Of a stretch of 64,000 nt of DNA, positions 43,640-52,118 are shown piece by piece. The position numbers and the translations under genes are program-made. The stretch is from CAVSUZ01 sp963791885 (GTDB lineage: Bacteria; Pseudomonadota; Alphaproteobacteria; Acetobacterales; Acetobacteraceae). Within the stretch, counting starts at the first letter, position 1, and every line of letters starts with the position of its first letter. The stretch is from NCBI GenBank assembly GCA_963791885.1, contig CAWBUL010000005.1, forward strand, positions 620,001 through 684,000, written 5' to 3'. The notes beneath the pieces were generated by a model. That model worked only from the letters and a program-made list of their open reading frames with translations, was not told where the DNA came from and searched no databases.

Positions 43640-43945
43640 ATGCTTACGTTATGCATCCGCTATACCATCGATCCGGCCAAGGTTGCTGCGTTTGAAGCCT
43701 ATGCCCGGGCGCTGCGCGCACCGGTCGAGCGCTGCGGCGGGGTTTATGCGGGGTATTACTGTCCCACGAAGATTGCGGGCCCGACCAACACCGCGTTCGG
43801 CTTCATCGATTTCCCGGACCTGGGCACGTACGAATCGTATCGGACGAAACTTGCGACCGATCCGGAGGGCGCCGAGGCGCTGCGCCGAGCGGAGGCGGAG
43901 GGTTTTATCGTGAACGAGAATCGGTCGTTCCTGCGGCGCGCGTAG
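43640..43945 (+). CDS. NIPSNAP-family protein
   Basis: 101 residues, a single small alpha/beta barrel-like (dimeric ferredoxin-fold) domain: CIRYTIDPAKVAAFEAYAR, then NTAFGFIDFPDLGTYESYR and ADPEGAEALRRAE. NIPSNAP proteins are small and of unclear function. ATG 43640 preferred to an in-frame codon further upstream. 62 bp after the queC start on the opposite strand. Confidence 0.8.
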   Translation: MLTLCIRYTIDPAKVAAFEAYARALRAPVERCGGVYAGYYCPTKIAGPTNTAFGFIDFPDLGTYESYRTKLATDPEGAEALRRAEAEGFIVNENRSFLRRA

Positions 43946-43980
43946 TGGCATGAGGGCGGCAATGGCGGCAGAGTGCCGCC

Positions 43981-45366
43981 ATGCCGACCCCACCTTCTGA
44001 CGTCGTTGCCGCGCTGTGGCGCAGTCTTGCGTTGCCGGAGGAGGCGCTGGGCGGGCTGCGGCTGACGGGCACCGATCCGACGCTGCCATCCTCCTTCGCT
44101 GTCGGCACGGCGGCACAGGCGGCAATCGCTGCGAGCGGCCTGGCAGCAGTGTTGGTTGGTACACTGCGCGGACTGCCGAAGCAGACTGTATCCGTGGACA
44201 CGCGGCATGCGGCGACGGAGTTCCACTCCGAACACTGGCTGCTGCTGGACGGCAAAGAACCGGGCGACCGGTGGGACAAGATCGCCGGGACATATCAGTG
44301 CGGCGACGGGCGCTGGGTGCGGCTGCACACAAACTTTCCGCATCACCGGGAGGGCGTGTTGCGGTTGCTGGGCTGCGCGTACGACCGCGATGCGGTGGCC
44401 GCGGCGATGCGCGGGTGGGAGGCGATCCGCTTCGAGGACGCGGCGGTGGAGGCGGGGCTGTGCGTGACGGCAATGCGCAGTTTCGCGGAATGGGACACGC
44501 ATCCGCAGGGTGTTGCGGTGCAGGCCGAGCCGGTGATCGCGCTCGAGCGCATCGGCGAGGCGCCGCCTTCCGGGTTAGGGGAGGCGGCGCGTCCGCTGGC
44601 GGGGCTGCGGGTGGTGGATATGACTCGGGTGATTGCCGGGCCGGTGTGCGGGCGGACGATGGCCGCGCATGGCGCCGACGTCCTGCTCATCACCGCGCCG
44701 CACCTGCACAATCCGAACCTGCTCGATACCTCGCGCGGCAAGCGGGCGGCGCAGCTGGATCTGCGGGACTCGGGGGATGCGGAGCGGCTACGCGCGGCGT
44801 TGCGCGGGGCCGATGTGTTCCTGCAGGGCTATCGGCCGGGGTCGCTTGCGGCTCGGGGGTTTGGGCCGGAGGCGGTGGCGGCGCTGCGGCCGGGGATCGT
44901 GTGCGTGTCGCTCGCGGCATTCGGGCATACCGGGCCGTGGCGGGGCCGGCGGGGGTTCGACAGTTTGAACCAGACGGCGATCGGGCTGAACGATGCGGAG
45001 GCGGCGGCGTTCGGCACTCCGGGCCGGCCGAAGCCGCTGCCAGTGCAGGCGCTTGACCATGCCTCGGGCTATTTCCTGATGCTGGGGGCGCTGGCGGGGC
45101 TGTACCGGCGGGCGACGGTTGGGGGAAGCTGGTACGTGCGGGTGTCGCTCGCGCGGACCGGGCTGTGGCTGCGGGAGCTGGGGCGGGTGGCGGATGGTTT
45201 CGTATGCAAGGAGCCGACGCGGGAGGACGTGGCGGGGTTCATGGAAGACTCGCCGTCGGGGTATGGGCGGCTGACAGCGGTGCGGCACGCGGCTGAGCTG
45301 AGCGCGACGCCGGCGCGGTGGGAGAGGCCGGCGGAACGGCCGGGGACGAGTGCGGTGGGGTGGTAG
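43981..45366 (+). CDS. CaiB/BaiF-family CoA transferase
   Basis: 461 residues, a long member of class III CoA transferases. LRVVDMTRVIAGPVCGRTMAAHGADVLL (the N-terminal signature after a leading domain), then LDLRDSGDAERLRAALRGADVFLQGYRPGSLAARG, and the catalytic Asp region is contained in the second domain. The extra N-terminal 180 residues repeat part of the fold, as in the fused types. It transfers CoA between carboxylic acids; substrate unknown. GC content climbs in the second half. Confidence 0.87.
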   Translation: MPTPPSDVVAALWRSLALPEEALGGLRLTGTDPTLPSSFAVGTAAQAAIAASGLAAVLVGTLRGLPKQTVSVDTRHAATEFHSEHWLLLDGKEPGDRWDKIAGTYQCGDGRWVRLHTNFPHHREGVLRLLGCAYDRDAVAAAMRGWEAIRFEDAAVEAGLCVTAMRSFAEWDTHPQGVAVQAEPVIALERIGEAPPSGLGEAARPLAGLRVVDMTRVIAGPVCGRTMAAHGADVLLITAPHLHNPNLLDTSRGKRAAQLDLRDSGDAERLRAALRGADVFLQGYRPGSLAARGFGPEAVAALRPGIVCVSLAAFGHTGPWRGRRGFDSLNQTAIGLNDAEAAAFGTPGRPKPLPVQALDHASGYFLMLGALAGLYRRATVGGSWYVRVSLARTGLWLRELGRVADGFVCKEPTREDVAGFMEDSPSGYGRLTAVRHAAELSATPARWERPAERPGTSAVGW

Positions 45367-45442
45367 GCCGAAGGAATTTCACGTGGGGAAGAGGGAGATC
45401 GTCGCGGCGCTCGCGGCTGGTGTGGGCGCCACGAGCTATCGC

Positions 45443-46018
45443 TCAACTCTTTTTCGCTGAGGACCTTTCGCGTGCAACGGCAATCAGGGCGGTTGCCGGC
45501 TCGGGTCCGATCCTGCGCATCTGATGGGCGACGTGCCCTGGGAAATAGGCGCAGTCGCCTTTCTCCAGCACGTAGCTCCGATCCGGGGTCCGCATCTCCA
45601 CGATGCCCGAGAGAACCAGGAACATCTCTTCCCCGTCGTGCTGCTGCCCGTCACCCGTCGGTTCTGCACCGACGTGGAACAGGAAGGCCTCCATTAGGCT
45701 GCCCTTCGGCGTGAGCAGCTCAAAGCTGTATGTATCGGGATCCTCCAAAGACGTGCTTCTGCCGGCGGCGCGGCTGACTCGGACGGTCTCATCGGTTGTC
45801 TGTTCACCGAATAGCTGGCCGACCGGGACGTTCAATGCGGCTGACAGTCGCAGCACCGTTTCGACGGAGGGGCGCTTCGTTCCTCGCTCCAGGCGGGAGA
45901 GAAAGCCCTTATCGAGACCCGCGGCGTCGGCAAGCGCTTCAACGGTAAAGCCCTTCTCCTGACGAATGTGCCGCACACGCGGCCCAATCGTCGGCGTGAT
46001 GTTTTCAGGCAGCGGCAA
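45443..46018 (-). CDS. XRE-family regulator with C-terminal cupin domain
   Basis: 191 residues if started at the TTG at 46016-46018 (AAGGAG 7 bp upstream); a much longer frame begins at 46144 but reads unrelated residues. HTH at the N terminus (RHIRQEKGFTVEALADAAGLDKGFLSRLERGTKRPSVETVLRLS), then a cupin barrel (HDGEEMFLVLSGIVEMRT, GDCAYFPGHVAHQM). Such XRE-cupin proteins control catabolic or stress genes and often bind near their own promoter; the palindrome at 46155 is a candidate site. Confidence 0.85.
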   Translation of the reverse strand: MPLPENITPTIGPRVRHIRQEKGFTVEALADAAGLDKGFLSRLERGTKRPSVETVLRLSAALNVPVGQLFGEQTTDETVRVSRAAGRSTSLEDPDTYSFELLTPKGSLMEAFLFHVGAEPTGDGQQHDGEEMFLVLSGIVEMRTPDRSYVLEKGDCAYFPGHVAHQMRRIGPEPATALIAVARERSSAKKS

Positions 46019-46154
46019 ACTTTTGCTCCTTGAACAGCGCAGAACAGTCGGGTTGTAACGGGTGTGGGGCGGCTTGATGTTGTCCAAGTGTGCTTCACAA
46101 CCACGGGAGGCAGGCTGGTCGCATGTTTTCTGGGCGAAATCCACGCTTGTCTAG

Positions 46155-46170
46155 GGGCAACATGTTGTCC
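46155..46170. promoter_or_regulatory. 16-bp imperfect palindrome in the XRE/HAD intergenic region
   Basis: GGGCAACATGTTGTCC is a 16-bp palindrome with one mismatch around a perfect CAACATGTTG centre (46158-46167). A half-site match, ATGTTGTCC, recurs near 46077. It lies between the XRE-cupin gene and the divergent dehalogenase gene, so it could be an operator for both. No experimental consensus known to me for this regulator. Confidence 0.45.
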
Positions 46171-46309
46171 TATGGGTCTCGCTGAGCGGTGAGGTGGCCC
46201 GTCCGGGAACGGAAGGGACAGGCCGTCTGATACTGCGAAAGTAGACCCGCCTGGCACGGTGGTTTGCTGAACACGAAGCATTCAGCGCATCGAACCGGAG
46301 GTTTGTCGC

Positions 46310-46990
46310 ATGCCTGATCTTCCCCTGATTGTCTTCGACGTGAACGAGACGCTGCTGGACCTGGAGACGATGGCGCCCGTGTTCGAGCGTATCTTCCAGG
46401 ATAAGGCTGCGATGCGGCTGTGGTTCGCGAATCTGATCCTGTATTCCGCTTCCCTTACCGTTGCCCGGCAATATGTGCCGTTCACCGATATCGGTGCGGC
46501 TGTCATGAAAATGCTGGCGGATACGCGCGGGATCAAAATCACCGACAGCGACAAGAAGGAACTGACGGACAAGTTCTCGACAATGCCGCCGCATCCGGAT
46601 GTGCCTGCAGCCTTGAAGAAGCTGCGGAACGCCGGGTTTCGCCTCTTCACGCTCACCGACAATCTGTTGGAAGTCCAGAGCCGCCAGCTTGAGCATGGCG
46701 GTATCATCGGATTGTTCGAGCGTCGCTTCAGTGCCGATGGCGTGAAGCGCCACAAGCCCGCGCCCGAAGCGTATGCGTATGTCGAGAGAGAGCTCGGGGT
46801 GCAGCCGTCGCAGCTTTTGCTCATCGCGTCCCATACCTGGGATACGCTGGGTGCTGTCGCTGCCGGGTGGGATGCGGCTCTTATCCGACGCCCGGGGAAC
46901 GATGTGCTGGCGGTCGGTCCGCAGCCCAGCATCATCGGCGACGATCTGAACGACGTCGCAGATCAGCTCATTGCCCGGCATGTGCGGTAG
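46310..46990 (+). CDS. Type II haloacid dehalogenase-like HAD hydrolase
   Basis: 226 residues. Nucleophile Asp10 in VFDVNETLLDLE, motif II LTDNLLE (Thr), motif III Lys in KRHKPAPEAY, and the acidic ending LLIASHTWDTLGA with the Asp of motif IV. This is the arrangement of (S)-2-haloacid dehalogenases, which hydrolyse 2-haloacids to 2-hydroxyacids, though many relatives act on phosphates. First gene of a same-strand run 46310-52561. Start ATG 46310 with GGAGG upstream. Confidence 0.85.
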   Translation: MPDLPLIVFDVNETLLDLETMAPVFERIFQDKAAMRLWFANLILYSASLTVARQYVPFTDIGAAVMKMLADTRGIKITDSDKKELTDKFSTMPPHPDVPAALKKLRNAGFRLFTLTDNLLEVQSRQLEHGGIIGLFERRFSADGVKRHKPAPEAYAYVERELGVQPSQLLLIASHTWDTLGAVAAGWDAALIRRPGNDVLAVGPQPSIIGDDLNDVADQLIARHVR

Positions 46991-47005
46991 GGGCGCGAGC
47001 GTGTG

Positions 47006-47707
47006 ATGCCGAGAGAAGATGATATCACGATCGTACTGGCGCATGGAGCATGGGCCGACGGATCGAGCTGGAGCGAGGTTGTTCGCGGACTGCGGGCGAC
47101 TGGGCTGAGATCGGTGGCGGCTCCACTGCCGCTGACGTCGCTGACGGATGATGTGGCGGCGGTTGAGCGAACAGTCGAGCGGGTTGCAGGTGATGTTGTT
47201 CTCGTCGGGCATGCTTATGCTGGCGGGGTGATCGGAGAGGTGCGCTCTGACCGGGTGAAGGCGCTGGTTTATGTTGCAGCGCTCGCGCCGGATGAGGGCG
47301 AGACCGTCGCCGATGTTTTCTATCGGGCAGAGCCGCATCCGAAGGCGCCAAAATTAGCCCCGGATACACATGGGCTGATTTGGTTGCCAGAAGACGCATT
47401 TGCGGCGGCTTTTGCGCCGAATGCTTCGGCGGAAGAGCAGGCGGTGCTGTTTGGTGTGCAGCGGCCGATTGCGATGCCGTGCATCAGCACGAAGGTCGGA
47501 CGGCCGCTTTGGAAGGACCGGCCGAGCTGGTTCCTGCTGGCGGAGGAGGATCACATGATCGTCCCGGCGACACAGCAATTCATGGCCGAGCGGATGAAGT
47601 CCACGATCCGTTCGCACGCGGTGGATCATACGCCGTCGGTCACCGCGCCTGACGTGGTGGTGGAGATTATCCGCGAGGCGGCACGCGCTGTTGCGACGGG
47701 TCACTGA
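47006..47707 (+). CDS. Alpha/beta hydrolase-fold protein lacking the usual nucleophile Ser
   Basis: 233 residues. VLAHGAWADGSSW is the oxyanion loop and VVLVGHAYAGGVIGEV the nucleophile elbow, but the expected Ser of G-H-S-Y-x-G is Ala70 (GHAYAG). The C-terminal HAVDHTPSV region would hold the catalytic His. Family members with this elbow exist, so this may be a non-hydrolytic or differently catalysing member. The ATG at 47006 is used; a GTG 3 bp earlier is also possible. Confidence 0.8.
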   Translation: MPREDDITIVLAHGAWADGSSWSEVVRGLRATGLRSVAAPLPLTSLTDDVAAVERTVERVAGDVVLVGHAYAGGVIGEVRSDRVKALVYVAALAPDEGETVADVFYRAEPHPKAPKLAPDTHGLIWLPEDAFAAAFAPNASAEEQAVLFGVQRPIAMPCISTKVGRPLWKDRPSWFLLAEEDHMIVPATQQFMAERMKSTIRSHAVDHTPSVTAPDVVVEIIREAARAVATGH

Positions 47708-47725
47708 GGCGTTGCGGAGGTTCCT

Positions 47726-48580
47726 ATGAGTCGCGTTAAGTATCTCACCGCCGATGTCGACGGGTTCAAGGTGTTCTATCGCGAGGCGGGCGAGAGCGAT
47801 GCGCCGGCGCTGCTTTTGCTGCACGGATTTCCGAGCGCGGGCCATATGTTCCGCGATCTGATCCCGCTTCTGTCCGATCGCTACCGCGTGATTGCGCCCG
47901 ATTTGCCAGGCTTCGGTCAGTCCGATATGCCGCCGTGTGGGGGGTTCAGCTACACGTTCGACCACATGGCCGAGGTGATCGACCGGTTCACCGAGGTGAT
48001 CGGTCTGAGGCGGTTTGCGATTTACGTGTTCGACTACGGCGCTCCGACGGGGTTCCGCATTGCCGTAAAGCATCCGGATCGGATCACGGCGATTATCTCT
48101 CAGAACGGCAATGCGTATGAGGAGGGTCTGAGCGACGGCTGGACCCCGATCCGGGCGTATTGGGAGGAGCCGTCGAAGGCCAATCGGGATGCGCTACGTG
48201 CCTTCCTGTCACCCGAGACGACGCGTTGGCAGTACACGCATGGCGTGGCCGATCCGACAGCGGTCTCGCCGGACGGTCAATCGCTCGACAATTTCTACCT
48301 GGCGCGGCCGGGCGCTGACGAGGTGCAGCTCGATTTGTTGGGTGATTACAAGAGCAACGTCACGTTGTATCCGGCGTTTCAGGCGTATTTCCGGGCGCAC
48401 AAGCCACCGCTGCTGGCGATCTGGGGCAAGAACGATCCGTTCTTCCTGCCGCCGGGTGCCGAGGCGTTCAAGCGCGACAATCCGGATGCGACCGTCCGCT
48501 TCCTCGATACCGGACATTTCGCACTGGAGACGCATGCTGAGGAGATTGCTGCGGCGATCCGCCAGTTTCTTCCCGGTTGA
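47726..48580 (+). CDS. Alpha/beta hydrolase with Asp nucleophile (haloalkane dehalogenase/epoxide hydrolase-like)
   Basis: 284 residues. HGFPSAGHMFRDLIP, then VFDYGAPTGF, which places Asp103 where haloalkane dehalogenases, fluoroacetate dehalogenases and epoxide hydrolases carry their nucleophilic Asp. The acid is probably Asp in WGKNDPFF and the base the His in DTGHFALETH. Such enzymes cleave C-halogen or epoxide bonds. Starts 19 bp after the previous gene; the substrate is not known. Confidence 0.85.
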   Translation: MSRVKYLTADVDGFKVFYREAGESDAPALLLLHGFPSAGHMFRDLIPLLSDRYRVIAPDLPGFGQSDMPPCGGFSYTFDHMAEVIDRFTEVIGLRRFAIYVFDYGAPTGFRIAVKHPDRITAIISQNGNAYEEGLSDGWTPIRAYWEEPSKANRDALRAFLSPETTRWQYTHGVADPTAVSPDGQSLDNFYLARPGADEVQLDLLGDYKSNVTLYPAFQAYFRAHKPPLLAIWGKNDPFFLPPGAEAFKRDNPDATVRFLDTGHFALETHAEEIAAAIRQFLPG

Positions 48581-48624
48581 ACGGGGCTTCGGGGCCAATG
48601 CAGACCAAGGAACGAGGAGACCTG

Positions 48625-49164
48625 ATGAACGGCCCTATTATTCGCCTGTCCAGAACCCGCCTATTCAGCGGCGACCTGGATTATCATCTAATCCGAGCTG
48701 CTATGGTGTTTACATTCATCATATTTGGCTACCAGAAGTGGTTCAGTTTTGAAGCCACTCAGATTACGCCGTTCATCCGCCATAGCCCTCTGGTCTTCTG
48801 GCTGATCCCGGCCTTCGGTGTCCGGGGCGCGAGTTTTTTCCTGGGCACGACAGAATGGCTATTCGGTACACTGATCTTCCTGGGGTTCTGGGACCGGAGG
48901 CTCGGCGCTCTCGGCGCACTTGGCTCAATCGTGACCTTTCTGGGTACCGTGACCATTATACCGTTCTTTCCCAATGCATGGGCAAAAGAGGCGGGTGGCT
49001 TCCCAGCCATGTATTTGCCGGTCGCATTCCTGATGAAAGACGTCGTATTCCTCGCCGTTTCGGTTTATTTGTTGAAGCAGGATGTGATGCATGCTGCGCT
49101 GGCGATAGAGCGCAATGGCTATGGTGGGGCCTATGAGGGCCGATCGACGATGCTGATGCGGTGA
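48625..49164 (+). CDS. DUF417 (YkgB/RclC-like) membrane protein
   Basis: 179 residues from ATG 48625, which has GAGGAG 5 bp upstream. Four to five membrane segments: RAAMVFTFIIFGYQKWFSFEA, then WLIPAFGVRGASFFLGTTEWLFGTLIFLGFWDRR, LGSIVTFLGTVTIIPFF and FLMKDVVFLAVSVYLL. The KWFSFEAxxIxPFIxxSPL pattern is the DUF417 hallmark. RclC, a DUF417 protein, belongs to the E. coli reactive chlorine response with the flavin disulfide reductase RclA; a reductase of that broad family follows two positions downstream. Confidence 0.85.
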   Translation: MNGPIIRLSRTRLFSGDLDYHLIRAAMVFTFIIFGYQKWFSFEATQITPFIRHSPLVFWLIPAFGVRGASFFLGTTEWLFGTLIFLGFWDRRLGALGALGSIVTFLGTVTIIPFFPNAWAKEAGGFPAMYLPVAFLMKDVVFLAVSVYLLKQDVMHAALAIERNGYGGAYEGRSTMLMR

Positions 49165-49203
49165 ACCGGAAGGGACAGGCTCGACACTCCGCATGAACGT
49201 TTG

Positions 49204-49229
49204 TGAGGTGAGGTCGTACGATCACCTCA
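49204..49229. repeat. 8-bp perfect inverted repeat between DUF417 and the reductase gene
   Basis: TGAGGTGA (49204-49211) and TCACCTCA (49222-49229) form a perfect stem around GGTCGTACGA. No T-run follows. It may be a weak terminator or a regulator site before the flavin reductase gene, whose ATG is 22 bp downstream. Confidence 0.4.
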
Positions 49230-49250
49230 GTTAGATCCTGGAGTGGGCAG

Positions 49251-50651
49251 ATGTCGGAAACTGAACAGTTTGACGTTCTGGTTCTGGGCAGCGGTCAGGG
49301 CGGGAAGCAACTTGCCTGGCATCTGGCTCGATCGGGGAAGCGCACCGCCGTGGTGGAGCGGAGATGGGTGGGTGGCTCGTGCCCGGCCGTTGCCTGCATG
49401 CCGAGCAAGAACGAGGTCTGGAGCGCCCGAGTCGCCCATCTGGCGCAAACCGCGGGCCAGTTCGGGATGGTGACCGGGCCGGTCAGGACCGACATGGCAA
49501 AGGTTCTCGCCCGCAAACAGGCGATGATCGAGCGGGAGATCGCGCTGCATCTGAGCGCCTATAAAAACTCGGGCGCCGAGCTGATCATGGGAAGCGGACG
49601 CTTTGTTGCGCCTAAAACGATCGAGGTGCAGCTGAGCGAGGGCGGGACGCGTCTGCTGCGGGGCGAGCAGGTGTTCGTGAATGTCGGGTCGCGTGCGGCG
49701 GTTCCCGATGTGGCCGGGCTGAAGGAGGTGCGGCCGCTGACGCATATCGAAGCGCTGGAACTCGATGCCGTGCCAGCGCATCTGATCGTGCTGGGGGCTG
49801 GCTATACCGGATTGGAACTGGCGCAGGCGTACCGCCGCTTCGGCAGCCGGGTGACGATCATCGATCCGGGTCCACAGATGATGAATCGCGAAGATCCTGA
49901 CGTCGCGGCGGAGATGCTACAGATTCTGAATGATGAGGGGATCGAGATCCTGCTGAGCGCAACGCCCGTTCGCTTCGAAGGTCGATCGGGAGAGGCGGTC
50001 ACCGCCGCAGTTCGCATGCCGACAGGAGAGCGAGTGATTGAAGGCAGCCACGTTCTGGTGGCGGTCGGGCGCATTGCCAACACGGCCGGGATCGGCCTCG
50101 AGGAGGCCGGCATCGCGTTGGATGCGCGCGGGTTCATCCAGGTCAATGATCGGTTGGAGACCACCGCACCGAGTGTGTGGGCGATGGGCGAGTGCGCGGG
50201 CAGTCCGCAGTTCACGCATGTTTCGGTCGATGACTTCCGGATCATCCGAGACAACCTGGCCGGCGGTCGTCGCAGCACAAAGGATCGCCTGGTGCCGTAT
50301 TGCGTGTTTACTGATCCGCCTCTGTCCCATGTGGGGCTGAGCGAAAGCGAAGCCCAGCGGCAGGGTATCCCCGTGCAAGTCGCGAAGCTGCCGATGAGCC
50401 ATGTGCTGCGGACGGAGGCAACGGACGAGACGGAAGGGTTCATGAAGGTGCTGGTGAGCGCAAGCGATGATCGGATTGTGGGGTTCACGATGATCGGCTC
50501 CGATGCCGGGGAGGTGCTGGCGGCGGTGCAAACCGCGATGCTGGCGAACCTGCCGTATCCGACTTTGCGTGACGCCGTTATCACGCATCTGACGGTCGCA
50601 GAGGGGCTTGGGCCGTTGCTTGAGGGCGTGCCGCCTCGAGGTGCGCGGTGA
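49251..50651 (+). CDS. Pyridine nucleotide-disulfide oxidoreductase (mercuric reductase/RclA-like)
   Basis: 466 residues, flavoprotein disulfide reductase. FAD motif VLGSGQGGKQLAWHLA, redox-active Cys44 and Cys49 in GGSCPAVACMPSKN, NAD motif VLGAGYTGLELAQAYRRFG, second FAD segment APSVWAMGECAG, and near the end an HLTVAE segment in the position of the His-Glu pair. It transfers electrons from NAD(P)H to a disulfide or to an unknown acceptor. Substrate class (lipoamide, glutathione, mercury, Cu) is not clear. Follows DUF417 and precedes cytochrome b. Confidence 0.88.
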   Translation: MSETEQFDVLVLGSGQGGKQLAWHLARSGKRTAVVERRWVGGSCPAVACMPSKNEVWSARVAHLAQTAGQFGMVTGPVRTDMAKVLARKQAMIEREIALHLSAYKNSGAELIMGSGRFVAPKTIEVQLSEGGTRLLRGEQVFVNVGSRAAVPDVAGLKEVRPLTHIEALELDAVPAHLIVLGAGYTGLELAQAYRRFGSRVTIIDPGPQMMNREDPDVAAEMLQILNDEGIEILLSATPVRFEGRSGEAVTAAVRMPTGERVIEGSHVLVAVGRIANTAGIGLEEAGIALDARGFIQVNDRLETTAPSVWAMGECAGSPQFTHVSVDDFRIIRDNLAGGRRSTKDRLVPYCVFTDPPLSHVGLSESEAQRQGIPVQVAKLPMSHVLRTEATDETEGFMKVLVSASDDRIVGFTMIGSDAGEVLAAVQTAMLANLPYPTLRDAVITHLTVAEGLGPLLEGVPPRGAR

Positions 50652-50661
50652 GCCTGGATCG

Positions 50662-51348
50662 ATGATCCAAGCGACAGCCGAGGGGGCGATCGCGCCGACG
50701 CAACCCGCGCGAGCGGGCCGCCGTCTTCATCCCCTGCCCGTCAGGATCATGCACTGGATCAATGCGGCCGCCATGTTGGTGATGATCACGTCGGGCTGGG
50801 GCATCTACGATGACGACGTGATCATTCGCGGGTTCCATTCCAGCCAATTTTGGCGGCTGGGCGATTGGGCGGCCTGGAGCCTCAATTGGCATTTTGCCGG
50901 CATGTGGTTCCTTGCGATCAACGGACTAATCTATCTGATTTACGGATTTGTCAGTGGACGGTTTCGGGAGAGGCTTCTGCCGATCCGGCCTGCGGAGGTG
51001 GTGCAGACCGTCGTTGAGACTCTGCACCTCAAGATCGCGCACGAGGACCTCACCGTCTACAACGCGGTTCAGAAGCTGCTGTATATCGTTGTCATCCTCG
51101 CGGGCATTTCCCAGGTGGTCACGGGGCTTGCGATCTGGAAGCCCGTCCAGTTCTCCGGTTTGGTCTCCTTGCTGGGGGGCTTCCAGACGGCACGGGTGCT
51201 TCATTTCACGGGCATGGCGGTGATTGTCGGTTTCCTGATCGTTCACGTGGCCCTCGCGCTGCTCGTGCCGAAGACGATCTGGGCGATGCTGGGTGGGGGA
51301 CCACGTCTCGAGCCGCGGAGCCGCGTCCAAGGGAGGCCGGTGACATGA
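50662..51348 (+). CDS. Cytochrome b-type membrane subunit
   Basis: 228 residues with about four to five membrane helices. MHWINAAAMLVMITSGWGIY, WHFAGMWFLAINGLIYLIY, ILAGISQVVTGLAIW and RVLHFTGMAVIVGFLIVHVALAL carry His ligands for two b haems (MHW, NWHF, LHF). This is the PF01292-type cytochrome b that hands quinol electrons to a periplasmic partner. It overlaps the next gene by 4 bp, which points to the molybdoenzyme as partner. Start ATG 50662 preferred over a longer frame. Confidence 0.87.
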   Translation: MIQATAEGAIAPTQPARAGRRLHPLPVRIMHWINAAAMLVMITSGWGIYDDDVIIRGFHSSQFWRLGDWAAWSLNWHFAGMWFLAINGLIYLIYGFVSGRFRERLLPIRPAEVVQTVVETLHLKIAHEDLTVYNAVQKLLYIVVILAGISQVVTGLAIWKPVQFSGLVSLLGGFQTARVLHFTGMAVIVGFLIVHVALALLVPKTIWAMLGGGPRLEPRSRVQGRPVT

Positions 51349-52118
51349 GATCGCTCTTCCGGCCGGATGACGTTCCGGACGAGTCCATTCTCGATCATCA
51401 GCGGCCGCTGCTTCGGTCGCTCGAACGGCGCGGGGTGATTCGCGGCGGGCTAACTGTTGGCGCGCTGGTTATGCTGACCGGATGCGACGTCAAGCGCCCG
51501 GAGTCAGTCGAGGCCGCTCTGCTTGCGATATCGCGGTTCAACGACAGGGTGCAGGCTTGGCTGTTCAATCCGAACAAGCTTGCGCCGACTTATCCGGCTT
51601 CGATGATTCTGCGGCCGCCCAAGTTCAACGCGTATTATGACGTGATCGACGTCAAGCCCGTGAACGGGGCGACGTGGCGTCTTGAAGTGTCTGGCCTCGT
51701 TGACGACAAGCGGACGTGGACGCTGCAGGAACTCGAAACGCTGCCGCAATACTCCATGGTGATCAAGCACATCTGCGTTGAAGGATGGAGCTATATCGGC
51801 GGCTGGACCGGGGTGCAGCTTCGCACGTTTCTGACCCATGTCGGCGCTGATCTTCGCGCCAAATACGTCGCCTTCAAGACTGCCGATGATTATCCGAGCA
51901 GCATCGATATGGCGACGGCGCTGCATCCGCAGACTCTGCTGGCGACCAAGTACGGCGATGAGACGCTGGCGGACCCGTTCGGCTATCCGATGCGCCTGCG
52001 TATGTCGACCAAGCTGGGGTACAAGAATCCTAAATGGGTTACGGCCATCGAAGTGACGAACACCTATCCGGGTGGATATTGGGAGTCGCGGGGTTTTTCG
52101 TGGTTCGCGGGGCTCTGA
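51345..52118 (+). CDS. Periplasmic molybdopterin oxidoreductase (sulfite oxidase/MsrP-like)
   Basis: 257 residues. The N terminus has a twin-Arg-like ERRGVIRGGL and a lipobox-like LTGC (Cys47), so it may be a lipoprotein exported folded. The molybdenum ligand Cys144 lies in VIKHICVEGWSYIGGWTGV, typical of the sulfite oxidase family, ending GYKNPKWVTAIEVTNTYPGGYWE. Related MsrP uses electrons from a membrane cytochrome b to reduce methionine sulfoxide. Starts as ATGA overlap with the cytochrome b gene. Physiological substrate not proven. Confidence 0.88.
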   Translation: MRSLFRPDDVPDESILDHQRPLLRSLERRGVIRGGLTVGALVMLTGCDVKRPESVEAALLAISRFNDRVQAWLFNPNKLAPTYPASMILRPPKFNAYYDVIDVKPVNGATWRLEVSGLVDDKRTWTLQELETLPQYSMVIKHICVEGWSYIGGWTGVQLRTFLTHVGADLRAKYVAFKTADDYPSSIDMATALHPQTLLATKYGDETLADPFGYPMRLRMSTKLGYKNPKWVTAIEVTNTYPGGYWESRGFSWFAGL

